64,000 bases of DNA from Bin55 sp965220235 (lineage in GTDB: Bacteria; Pseudomonadota; Gammaproteobacteria; Pseudomonadales; Azotimanducaceae). This document shows positions 8,658 to 16,488 of the stretch, one piece after another. How positions within the stretch are numbered: position 1 is the first letter of the stretch; each line of letters starts with the position of its first letter. The translations under genes and the position numbers were made by a program. The notes under the pieces were generated by a model that was not told the origin of the DNA, made no database searches, and saw only the letters and a program-made list of their open reading frames with translations. The stretch covers positions 868,001-932,000 of the forward strand of contig OZ244815.1 in the NCBI GenBank assembly GCA_965220235.1, in the 5' to 3' direction.

Positions 8658-8832
8658 CTCCAACTTTAAACGCGATGTCTTACCGTTTTTAAGAACCTGA
8701 AATATCGCCATACGCGATTGACTCACTTTTCCGTATTGCCCGTAACGTGTTAGCAACGTCGGTCAGACTGTTATGCCTTTCGTCGCAGTCCAATGGGCGC
8801 GGTCAATAAGACGATCAATGCAAACTCGACAT

Positions 8833-10107
8833 TCATGCCGATTGAGCTAAATCTACTCGCACTGAAGCAACCGCGGTACCGACCTGTATGCGCGAGTTTG
8901 ATCCGACGTCCCATTCTCGTGCGAATCGGTCCCAGTCCGCTACAGTGGCGACTGTACGTTCGATGATCCGTTCGGATTCGGTGTCATCCAAGTCTGCGCT
9001 CCGGCCGAGTGCCAAGAGTTGTGAATGAGAGATTTGCTTCCCGCGCCCTAACACCGACGTCGAATGTTCGCCGCCAGGACCTGTGGAAAAAGTGAGGTCA
9101 TACGCGGGTGCGAGTTTCCATTGACCATCGCGCGACATTAAAAAAGTGAATTGTCGAGCGTGATCGTCTCGATTGTGCGCTAGGACGTTAAAAACAGCCA
9201 GTCTAAAGATGGCCAAGACTTCCCTTCGATCGTGCGTAAGCGCGCGCGTAAGTGAGATCAAATCTCGGTAATCCAGAGCAGGCAATCGATAGTCTGCGTA
9301 GAGCAACCCGCTCGCGGAGTGAGTATGTAGTCGTTTCGTTCCAATTCGATCGAATCGATGCGAGACGAAATATGGCTTACCACGGCCATCAATGATCAGT
9401 TGAGTCACAGGGACTCGAACGCCAGCCGTTTGCGCCATATTTGCGTAAGCCTGCTCGATATTCGCGGCATCAGGTGGGTCGTCTACGCCTCTGAACTTCA
9501 CGATGCAGTGTTGATATTTCGTATCGATCACGGTTGGTCCGTAGATCGCACCGTCATTTGCATCAATAGCGACCGTAGCTTTGGGTCGAGCGCCACCCGG
9601 AGATCCACCTAGGTGTCCAAGTTCGGCGACGACGTCAGATGCCCTTCCTTCCAGCACATCGCGCGCATCGTCTTCCAAGACGCGCAAATCCAATGGAGAA
9701 TCGAAATCGTTCCAGACACTCTCTGCTGGTTCGTAGCAGAGAGCGCCGATCCCTTGATCGCCGACCCACGCTAAGCGCTCGAGAGGCGTCAATGATGCCG
9801 GATCAATGCCGAGTTCTCGTGCTCGTCGGTCCGTGAGTAGACGACCCCAACTGTCTGGCAAGCTGTCGTGAAATACGCCATGTAGACCTTCAAATAACGC
9901 AAGGTCATATGGGCGGATCGTTGGCGAGCCAAGAGAGATTCGATCACGGATAGGCGAGAGTTCCACACCGGAAGACCGAAAGTCGCTGTCGTACTGAAGG
10001 TGAGCAACTCTGTTGACGTATCCGAGTCGACCTACCGACTGAACATCGCCTTCATCCCACCGTAGAGTAACGTTCAGAAGCTCGCTTCGAAGCAAGGGTG
10101 CTGTCAA
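8833..10107 (-). CDS. hipA: HipA-type Ser/Thr kinase toxin
   Basis: Toxin of a HipBA-type module; HipA of E. coli phosphorylates glutamyl-tRNA synthetase and halts growth. The 424 residues include the N-subdomain (DLALFEGLHGVFHDSLPDSW), the Gly-rich ATP loop GGSPGGARPKA (about 167), the catalytic stretch NVLAHNRDDHARQF with Asp at about 314, and the metal Asp in APAYDLTFS (D337). The second metal ligand, Asn in E. coli (AKN), is Gln here (ARQ). The ATG overlaps the stop of the antitoxin gene by four bases, as is usual for the pair. The target in this organism is unknown. Confidence 0.88.
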   Translation of the reverse strand: MTAPLLRSELLNVTLRWDEGDVQSVGRLGYVNRVAHLQYDSDFRSSGVELSPIRDRISLGSPTIRPYDLALFEGLHGVFHDSLPDSWGRLLTDRRARELGIDPASLTPLERLAWVGDQGIGALCYEPAESVWNDFDSPLDLRVLEDDARDVLEGRASDVVAELGHLGGSPGGARPKATVAIDANDGAIYGPTVIDTKYQHCIVKFRGVDDPPDAANIEQAYANMAQTAGVRVPVTQLIIDGRGKPYFVSHRFDRIGTKRLHTHSASGLLYADYRLPALDYRDLISLTRALTHDRREVLAIFRLAVFNVLAHNRDDHARQFTFLMSRDGQWKLAPAYDLTFSTGPGGEHSTSVLGRGKQISHSQLLALGRSADLDDTESERIIERTVATVADWDRFAREWDVGSNSRIQVGTAVASVRVDLAQSA

Positions 10108-10409
10108 GCTAGTCGACCACGCTTTCGTACTTTAGGTTTAGATAGTAGCTCATCTAACGTCGCGGCTTCGTCGTTCGACTCTAGTAACCTTTCAAGCCCA
10201 GCCTGCTCGTCGAGAGCGACCAAAAGGCGAACGAACGAGAGAAGGGAAATTGATCCTGAGTGTTCGAATTTCCTAAGCGTTCCTAGTGGCACGCCCGATC
10301 GAGCAGCAAGTCCTGCCTGAGTCAGGTTTCGTGCCAGTCGACGCTGCTTCAGGCGATTAGACAGGTCCTCGGCAATCTCAGGAGCGGATAATATAGTGTA
10401 TACATCCAT
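10104..10409 (-). CDS. hipB: HipB-type XRE antitoxin
   Basis: Small helix-turn-helix protein (101 residues from ATG 10409) that should bind HipA and repress its own operon. The XRE domain spans about residues 15-65: LKQRRLARNLTQAGLAARSG forms the first helices and VPLGTLRKFEHSG the recognition helix. The C-terminal tail is basic. I use ATG 10409, preceded by AAGAG, rather than the TTG at 10424. An exact TATAAT and an inverted repeat lie directly upstream. The order antitoxin-toxin with a 4-base overlap is that of classic hipBA. Confidence 0.87.
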   Translation of the reverse strand: MDVYTILSAPEIAEDLSNRLKQRRLARNLTQAGLAARSGVPLGTLRKFEHSGSISLLSFVRLLVALDEQAGLERLLESNDEAATLDELLSKPKVRKRGRLA

Positions 10410-10424
10410 AGCTCTTACTGGCAA

Positions 10425-10451
10425 TTAATGCAATTAAACGTTACTATTATA
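10425..10451 (-). promoter_or_regulatory. hipBA promoter with operator-like repeats
   Basis: On the minus strand an exact TATAAT (10446-10451) lies about 37 bases before the hipB ATG; its -35 box is weak. Just downstream, around the expected transcription start, is the inverted repeat TTAAT-GCA-ATTAA (10425-10437), also readable as two copies of GCAATTAA (10421 and 10430). Placement over the start site fits autorepression by HipB. Confidence 0.5.
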
Positions 10452-10736
10452 GCGATTATTAGGATTGTTTGATCTCTTCTATATTCAAAACTCGGTACGC
10501 ATTGAGGATACACGCACCACGTTCAATGAACTATCCCAAAATTGCGAATTTCTTCGTTAGCTTTCGGTATCGCGTATGCAGGCGACTCCTTAGCGCGTCT
10601 AGATATTGATGAACGCGACTTGCGAAAAGTACAGCATACGATCTGCTTCTGTACGTTTCACTGCAGCGAAGCAGAAACCTGCCTCGCTGCGTTTAGTCGG
10701 AATGATCCGATCGATGTGTTACTGACGTCTTGGACG
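10452..10736. other. Non-coding stretch with a strong stem-loop
   Basis: No gene is supported here. At 10663-10690 there is a hairpin with a 7-bp outer stem (GCAGCGA/TCGCTGC), one A/C mismatch, a 4-bp inner stem and an AAAC loop. It lies about 50 bases past the stop of the minus-strand VOC gene. No T-run follows on either strand, so it may be a processing or stability element rather than a simple terminator. Confidence 0.5.
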
Positions 10737-11135
10737 CTAGGCGCAGTTCAACTGCCACGACACGCCAAAGCGATCTTCGACCCACGCGAATTGTGAACTG
10801 AAATCGTACGAATCCAGTGGCATAAGCACCTTGCCACCTTCTTCAAGAGCAGAAGTAATGGTCTTTATTTCTTCTTCTGATTCACACTCCACAAACAACG
10901 AGAAGGAAGGTGTGAAATCGAAGTTGTGTTTGATCGGGCTATCGAAGACACGAACACTCTGACCACCGATGGAAACCGTTGCAGCCATAATCGATTCGGC
11001 GAAATCTGGATTGGAATCGCCGTAGCGCTGAATCGACTCGATGCGGCTATTGGGTATCAAATCCACGTAGAAGTTGATCGCTTCTTCAGCGTTGTTGCCT
11101 TGAAACATTAAAAAGGGTAATACTGAATTCGTCAT
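10737..11135 (-). CDS. VOC family protein (PhnB-like)
   Basis: A 132-residue vicinal-oxygen-chelate fold protein of the PhnB/3-demethylubiquinone methyltransferase-like group. The pattern is typical: PFLMFQGNNAEEAINFYVDL at the start, IPNSRIESIQRYG, GGQSVRVFDSP, then FAWVEDRFGVSWQLN at the end. Most members have no known reaction; the name methyltransferase is historical. The start at 11135 (MTNSVLPF) aligns with the family; a frame extending to 11165 is less likely. Nothing around it suggests a pathway. Confidence 0.8.
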   Translation of the reverse strand: MTNSVLPFLMFQGNNAEEAINFYVDLIPNSRIESIQRYGDSNPDFAESIMAATVSIGGQSVRVFDSPIKHNFDFTPSFSLFVECESEEEIKTITSALEEGGKVLMPLDSYDFSSQFAWVEDRFGVSWQLNCA

Positions 11136-11259
11136 ATGACTCACCGTAAAGGAATCTCCGTCCATAGTACTGATAGCAAGACTCGTCAGTCACATGAAGA
11201 GGGAGCATTCTCTGCGAATGAAAGAAAGTCGCATTTTCATATGAACGCACGGTCCGTTG

Positions 11260-12015
11260 CTACACCCCGAGTATGAAGGCCATTTGCAGGAACGCCAAGG
11301 CATTGGTGAGGACATGCATTGCCACGGGAACTACAAGCGAACCAGTGCGGTACCGAGCGATTCCGAGTAGCAGACCCAACACGAAGACTTGACTTAGATC
11401 GTACGCGTCGTATTGCCCGTGCAATATAGTAAAGAGTGCGGCAGTGAGAACGATGGTTCCTGTCGCTCCTAACTCGGATTGGGACCAACCCGTAAATAGG
11501 AATCCACGGAAGAGAGATTCTTCGAAAACGGGAGCAGCAACTATTGCAAGGGCGAGTAGTGGGAGAATCGAAGTCATACCGTACACCTTGACCCAGAACT
11601 CCGGTACCGGTGGCCGATCTAGCAATACGCCGATCACCCCCAGCAATATAACGACAGCTACCGCAATGCCCAACCAGACCAATAGTTCCTTCGTCGTGGG
11701 GCGATGCATTGCCAAGTATTCAGTCCACGAAGCCCCTCTTCGTCTTCCCGCAATCATCAGGATAAGCAAGGTTCCGATCACTGCTGACACTAGGGTTCCG
11801 CCAATCACGAAATTTGGATTTGAATTTATCAAGTCGAATGCGTCAGCTCCTTGATTTACATCTGTATCAAGGGCTAAGGAAACCAACGCGATGGCGACGA
11901 GAAGACCTAGAAGAACGTACACCACCACGACAAGCAACCCCAGCCCACTCGTTGCCCAAAACCCCCATGGGCGCCAACTTACCTGTTGGTCGCTCGATGG
12001 TTCTGATTCTGTCAT
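11260..12015 (-). CDS. CPBP-family intramembrane metalloprotease
   Basis: A 251-residue integral membrane protein with about seven or eight hydrophobic helices. The Abi/CAAX motifs are clear: FEESLFRGFLF (motif 1, EExxxR), LFTILHGQYD (motif 2, His) and VAMHVLTNALAF (motif 3, HxxxN). The family includes CAAX-processing proteases and bacteriocin-immunity proteins; bacterial members have varied or unknown substrates. The gene stands alone and faces away from grxD. The 278 bases between it and grxD hold no gene I can support. Confidence 0.87.
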   Translation of the reverse strand: MTESEPSSDQQVSWRPWGFWATSGLGLLVVVVYVLLGLLVAIALVSLALDTDVNQGADAFDLINSNPNFVIGGTLVSAVIGTLLILMIAGRRRGASWTEYLAMHRPTTKELLVWLGIAVAVVILLGVIGVLLDRPPVPEFWVKVYGMTSILPLLALAIVAAPVFEESLFRGFLFTGWSQSELGATGTIVLTAALFTILHGQYDAYDLSQVFVLGLLLGIARYRTGSLVVPVAMHVLTNALAFLQMAFILGV

Positions 12016-12293
12016 TCTTTGATTCCTCTTTATTTGAGATGCGTTGCTACATCCGCTGACTTAGCGCCATGAACGCGATGCGATCTTTTGTGTTCATTGT
12101 CGACGACAGCCATTTTGACATAACTGATCCTTGATTCAACAGATAGAGAACGTCAGTTTGGTCTAAAGAGGGTTGTTCGCGGGTGGGTCCCTGCGCTCGA
12201 ATTGACGAGCATTTTTCTACGTGACTCGTCGGATTAATGACCGCAATCGCTAAACTTCCCATGCTGAATCAAGCAGACCCAAATGAGGAACCC

Positions 12294-12638
12294 ATGAGCG
12301 AAACGAGCGTCGAAGAAACGATCCGTGGTCAGATAAATGACAATCCTATTCTTCTGTACATGAAAGGATCACCGTCTGCTCCACAATGTGGCTTTTCGTT
12401 ACGTACTGTACAGTGTCTAGTTGACTGTGGTCAGCGTTTCGCTTACGTCGATATCCTCAGTAATCCTGATATTCGCGCGACGTTACCTCGGATTGCTGAC
12501 TGGCCGACGTTCCCGCAGTTGTACGTTGAAGGTGAACTCGTCGGTGGTTGCGATATCGTGTCAGAGATGCATGAAAACGGCGAGCTAAAGCCGTTGCTTG
12601 AAGACGCGGCAGGAAAAGCTCAGACGTCGGCCGAGTAA
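12294..12638 (+). CDS. grxD: Monothiol glutaredoxin Grx4
   Basis: CGFS-type glutaredoxin that carries and delivers [2Fe-2S] clusters with glutathione and BolA. CGFS is at residues 32-35, preceded by the GSH-contact Lys in YMKGSP; WPTFPQLYVEGELVGGCDI is the usual C-terminal signature. ATG 12294 follows GAGGAA, giving 114 residues, the normal size; an upstream in-frame ATG is rejected. The 3' end overlaps the convergent rnt by 19 bases. Confidence 0.93.
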   Translation: MSETSVEETIRGQINDNPILLYMKGSPSAPQCGFSLRTVQCLVDCGQRFAYVDILSNPDIRATLPRIADWPTFPQLYVEGELVGGCDIVSEMHENGELKPLLEDAAGKAQTSAE

Positions 12639-13219
12639 TTCGACCGGTTCACGATCTCACAGAATACTCTCGCGGTAATTTCTGCGTCATAGCTCGCGGC
12701 ATGAGCCGCTTCCGTGTCAAAATCCATACCGATCCGTTTCGCAGCTTCGTGCAAAACAGTGTGACCTAGTGCGACAGCGCTGAGTGACGCCGTGTCAAGC
12801 ACGGTAAAGGGGTGAAACGGATTTCGGCCCACGTTGTTCCTTGCAGCCGCTTCAACGATGAAACGATGGTCGAAGTGCGCGTTATGACCAGTCAATACAG
12901 CTCTTTTACAGTTGGCGTCCTTAACCGCTCGTCGGATGACGCGAAAACTCTCTCGTAATGCCGTTTCCTCCTCAACACTGCCTCGATCGGAGTCGTCAGG
13001 ATCGATCTGAGTGAGCTCAATGGACTTCTCAGTAACAATGGTGGCTGGATGCGGCTCGATATTCCATGTATGAATCTCGTCTGGGGATAGACGATCGTCC
13101 TCCCACCTTAACAGCACCACAGCCAGTTCAAGTAGTGCGTGTTGAGTCGGATCGACCCCGCCCGTTTCTACATCTACGACGACCGGTAGAAAAGCGCGAA
13201 ATCGATCGTTTAAGTTCAA
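12620..13219 (-). CDS. rnt: Ribonuclease T
   Basis: DEDDh 3'-5' exoribonuclease that trims tRNA and other stable RNA 3' ends, acting as a dimer. Exo I is VVDVETGG (D16, E18), Exo II is LTGHNAHFDHRF, and Exo III has the His and Asp of HAASYDAEITA. The 199-residue length is slightly short against the usual 205-225. The start is TTG 13219; the next in-frame upstream stop is close and there is no ATG or GTG alternative, and the ribosome site is weak. grxD and rnt are also near each other in Pseudomonas. Confidence 0.93.
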   Translation of the reverse strand: MNLNDRFRAFLPVVVDVETGGVDPTQHALLELAVVLLRWEDDRLSPDEIHTWNIEPHPATIVTEKSIELTQIDPDDSDRGSVEEETALRESFRVIRRAVKDANCKRAVLTGHNAHFDHRFIVEAAARNNVGRNPFHPFTVLDTASLSAVALGHTVLHEAAKRIGMDFDTEAAHAASYDAEITARVFCEIVNRSNYSADV

Positions 13220-13444
13220 GTTGCGAACTGTTCGTCAAAGAAGGCGTGCGCTAGACAATCAACAGATTGGGTGGCGATCTTACCTGGATGCGGACCATGT
13301 CTGACTCGCAGTGCGTCGTGACCGCGCGCACTCTCGAAGCATACATAGTTTTGAGACTCTTTGAATACGAAATGACTGGAGCGGAATCCTTCGTTTAATT
13401 CGCTGCAGTTCGATAATTGGCGGTTCGCGTTAGAAACCCCATCA

Positions 13445-14671
13445 ATGGAAAAGGTAGTTCTCGCCTATTCGGGCGGGTTGGATACATCTGTAATTTGTCG
13501 CTGGTTGCAGGAAGAGCGACAAGCTGAGGTGATTACGTTTACAGCTGACATCGGACAAGGCGAAGAGCTTGAACCCGCTCGCGCCAAAGCGGAAGCGATG
13601 GGTGTGTCAGAAATCCATATCGAGGACCTTCAAGAGGACTTCGTTCGCGATTACGTATTTCCGATGTTTCGAGCGAATACTGTCTATGAAGGTGAATACC
13701 TCCTCGGTACAAGTATTGCACGTCCTTTAATTTCAAAGCGATTGGTCGAGATCGCGAAAGCCAGCGGAGCGTCGGGCATCGCACACGGAGCGACCGGGAA
13801 AGGGAACGATCAAGTTCGGTTTGAGCTAGGTGCGATGGCACTAGCGCCGGAGATCGAGGTTATTGCGCCTCATCGCGAATGGGACTTAAACACTCGAGTT
13901 TCGATGATGGATTATTGCGAGAAGCACCAGATTCCTGTTGAGTTCACTCGTGGCGATGAGTCGCCGTATTCGATGGACGCGAACCTATTACACATCTCGT
14001 ACGAAGGCGGCGAGCTAGAAGATCCTGGCGTCGAACCGTCTGAATCGATGTGGCGAAGAACCGTATCCGTGAACGACGCACCGAATGACCCAGAATACGT
14101 TGAGATCGACTTTGAACGTGGCGACCCAGTCGCGCTAAACGGCGAGACGTTAACCGCAGCAGCTCTACTTACGCGATTAAATGAACTCGGCGGCGTGCAC
14201 GGGGTCGGCCGTCTTGATATGGTCGAAAACCGGTTCGTAGGAATGAAATCCAGAGGTTGCTACGAAACACCCGGTGGAACGGTCCTTTTGGCATCACATC
14301 GTGCCATGGAATCCATCACGCTTGATCGCGAAGTGACCCATCTCCGTGATGAGCTGATGCCGAAGTATGCTCGGATCATCTACAACGGTTACTGGTGGTC
14401 CCCAGAACGATTGGCGCTCCAAACGTTTATCGACGAGACACAGAAACCCGTGACAGGGCGTGTACGTATGAAATTGCACAAAGGCAACATATCGACAGTG
14501 GGTCGGTGGTCAGATCAGTCCAGTCTTTACGACGAAGCGACCGTGACGTTCGATGAGGATGAAGGTGCCTACGATCAAGCTGATGCGACCGGCTTCATCA
14601 AGTTGAATGCACTACGTCTAAAGACTGCCGCTCGTCGCGGCCGAAGTAACGAGACAGGCGCTATCGAATAA
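13445..14671 (+). CDS. argG: Argininosuccinate synthase
   Basis: Joins citrulline and aspartate with ATP, the step after ArgF. The N-type ATP-pyrophosphatase motif SGGLDTS is at residues 9-15, and the substrate region has GATGKGNDQVRFEL. The 408-residue length is normal. It is a single-gene unit: 225 bases with no gene precede it, and an AT-rich hairpin (ATTAGTT/AACTAAT, 14671-14688) without a T-run follows. argH is not in the window. Confidence 0.96.
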   Translation: MEKVVLAYSGGLDTSVICRWLQEERQAEVITFTADIGQGEELEPARAKAEAMGVSEIHIEDLQEDFVRDYVFPMFRANTVYEGEYLLGTSIARPLISKRLVEIAKASGASGIAHGATGKGNDQVRFELGAMALAPEIEVIAPHREWDLNTRVSMMDYCEKHQIPVEFTRGDESPYSMDANLLHISYEGGELEDPGVEPSESMWRRTVSVNDAPNDPEYVEIDFERGDPVALNGETLTAAALLTRLNELGGVHGVGRLDMVENRFVGMKSRGCYETPGGTVLLASHRAMESITLDREVTHLRDELMPKYARIIYNGYWWSPERLALQTFIDETQKPVTGRVRMKLHKGNISTVGRWSDQSSLYDEATVTFDEDEGAYDQADATGFIKLNALRLKTAARRGRSNETGAIE

Positions 14672-14696
14672 TTAGTTAATGAACTAATCCACACCG

Positions 14697-15035
14697 TCAC
14701 GGCGCGGAATAAATCGTTTCCGTATGGTCTAAGATGGACTTTCTTCGAATCTCGTTATAGTGAGTTTCAATTGATGATCGCCATACGAGGTCGACCTTTC
14801 GACCAAAAATTGCGGCTAGTTCATCAACCATGTTAACTTCATCGAAGAGTGAAATTCGCACTCTTGGGTTCATTCTTCTGCTTAACAGCAGATCCACATC
14901 GCTGCTTTGTGGGTTGAAATCGTCCCGAATAGCTGATCCGAATACTTCCACCTTCGCGATGCCCCACTTTTCACAAAATTCGCGGATTTCATCGTGAGGA
15001 ACGGATATTTTTAAGGATGTCTTGCGTTTCACCAT
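14697..15035 (-). CDS. MNT-type nucleotidyltransferase-domain protein
   Basis: A 112-residue minimal nucleotidyltransferase. The signature is EVFGSAIRDDFNPQSSDVDL: Gly-Ser followed by the metal-binding Asp pair in SDVDL, and DLVW provides a third Asp. MNT proteins often pair with a HEPN RNase as an antitoxin that AMPylates the toxin. No HEPN gene lies on either side (argG and nth flank it), so this is an orphan or acts on something else. Confidence 0.8.
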   Translation of the reverse strand: MVKRKTSLKISVPHDEIREFCEKWGIAKVEVFGSAIRDDFNPQSSDVDLLLSRRMNPRVRISLFDEVNMVDELAAIFGRKVDLVWRSSIETHYNEIRRKSILDHTETIYSAP

Positions 15036-15158
15036 CGGAATATAAGGAAGTGATGCTGGATGCGTGAATCTAAGGCTATTCTAAGTTGTGAAACGCATTC
15101 GAAAGTGTCGTAAATTCAGAGATTTTCTGATATCAGCACTGCTCGTTCAAAGGGTAGC

Positions 15159-15800
15159 TCACTCCACATCCTCGTTCTTCTGCCGAAACTCGCATAAGTC
15201 GTTAATGACGCAGCGACCGCAGAGAGGTCGTCGTGCTTTACATACATATCGACCATGCAGGATGAGCCAATGGTGCGCACCTTGTTGGAATTCCTCAGGT
15301 ACGAGACGAACTAGACGGTCTTCGACTTCCCTCGGTGTCTTACCGTGTGCGATCTTGGTGCGATTACCGACTCGAAAGATGTGAGTATCCACTGCGATCG
15401 TCGGCATGCCGAAAGCCGTATTTAGAACGACGTTCGCGGTTTTGCGTCCGACACCGGGTAACGTCTCCAGTTGCTCTCGGTCTCTCGGAATCTCACCGTT
15501 GAACTGCTCAATCAGAATGCGACTCGTCGCGATGATGTTCTTGGCTTTTGCCCGAAAGAGACCAATGGTTCGAATGTAGTCTTGGAGTTCCTCTTCACCT
15601 AGGTCGAGCATCTTGTCAGGCGTATTCGCGACCTTGAAGAGTTCAACGGTTGCGGCATTCACCGACACATCCGTCGCTTGTGCGGACAGAATTACTGAAA
15701 CCAGCAGCTCGAACGGCGAACCAAAATCAAGTTCAGTGGTCGGATTTGGGTCAGCCGCCTGGAGGCGTTCAAAAATCTCCGTACGCTTGGTTCGATTCAA
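15159..15800 (-). CDS. nth: Endonuclease III
   Basis: DNA glycosylase/AP lyase removing oxidised pyrimidines. The helix-hairpin-helix LETLPGVGRKTANVVL contains the catalytic Lys (K120), the catalytic Asp is D138 in VDTHIFRVGNR, and the [4Fe-4S] cysteines C187, C194, C197 and C203 have the C-X6-C-X2-C-X5-C spacing. Numbering coincides with E. coli Nth. It overlaps the rnfE stop by four bases, the standard rnfE-nth coupling in gammaproteobacteria. Confidence 0.97.
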   Translation of the reverse strand: MNRTKRTEIFERLQAADPNPTTELDFGSPFELLVSVILSAQATDVSVNAATVELFKVANTPDKMLDLGEEELQDYIRTIGLFRAKAKNIIATSRILIEQFNGEIPRDREQLETLPGVGRKTANVVLNTAFGMPTIAVDTHIFRVGNRTKIAHGKTPREVEDRLVRLVPEEFQQGAHHWLILHGRYVCKARRPLCGRCVINDLCEFRQKNEDVE

Positions 15801-16387
15801 CGTGCTTCTGCTCGGGATGAGGAATCAGATTGGACGAATCCTTCGACACGCCTATCCACAAATTGATATACCGCAAGCAATAACCCGAAGATCAGAAAAG
15901 CTCCCGTCGGGTCTAGAGCTAGCGGAACAGCCTGGGATGTCAGTTCACGAATTGCACCAAAACCGATTAAAACCACAGCAAATCCAATGCTTGTCGTCAC
16001 AGCATCAAGTATCGCGATCGTAAGTTTCTCCTGGCTGGCAACTTGGGTGATTCGACCAAGGATCATGCAATTCGTCACGATGATCTGCATGAATAACGCA
16101 ATTTGCATATAGAGTGTGAACGCGAACGCTTCCATGATCAATACTGCGATCGTCGTAAACGTCGCGATGACGAGTACGAACATCGGGAGTCGAACAACGT
16201 CCGGAATAAACCGTCGCATTAATGAAACCAGCGTCGCTGACCCGATGAGCACGAACGCGCTCGCGATTGCCAAGCCGCCGGCGTTGGCTACCGAGTTACT
16301 AACCGCGAGCAACGGACAGAGACCTAGCAGCTGCACCGCGGCGACGTTCTGCGACCAGAGATTTCTTCGTAGGAGCTCTTTTAGCAC
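15797..16387 (-). CDS. rnfE: Rnf/Rsx electron transport complex subunit E
   Basis: Six-helix inner-membrane subunit that pairs with RnfA to form the symmetric core of the Rnf ion pump. The opening LLRRNLWSQNVAAVQLLGLC and the cysteine in IVTNCMILGR, a ligand of the intramembrane iron-sulfur centre in Rnf/Nqr, are visible. GTG start, 196 residues, slightly shorter than usual. Unlike the usual rnfABCDGE order, rnfE is separated from rnfG by two unrelated genes (about 2.8 kb), and a 101-base gap precedes it, so it may need readthrough or its own promoter. Confidence 0.93.
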   Translation of the reverse strand: MLKELLRRNLWSQNVAAVQLLGLCPLLAVSNSVANAGGLAIASAFVLIGSATLVSLMRRFIPDVVRLPMFVLVIATFTTIAVLIMEAFAFTLYMQIALFMQIIVTNCMILGRITQVASQEKLTIAILDAVTTSIGFAVVLIGFGAIRELTSQAVPLALDPTGAFLIFGLLLAVYQFVDRRVEGFVQSDSSSRAEAR

Positions 16388-16488
16388 GGGTGGTTCCGGT
16401 CGCTGCTACACGTTAAAGGGAACATCGCTAATCCGGCTTCTAAAGCAAATGTATTCGGCACGACCGTATCGAGCAAACCGAATCTCGC

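Noticed and set aside
8690..8832. Integron attC-like site
   Set aside because: GTTAGC and GTTATGC occur but do not form the paired core sites of attC and no integrase or cassettes are nearby.
10542..10796. Plus-strand gene opposite the VOC gene
   Set aside because: No family likeness, no ribosome site, and it overlaps a well-supported gene.
12047..12262. Small frame between the CPBP protease and grxD
   Set aside because: No conserved features and no ribosome site; treated as the divergent promoter region.
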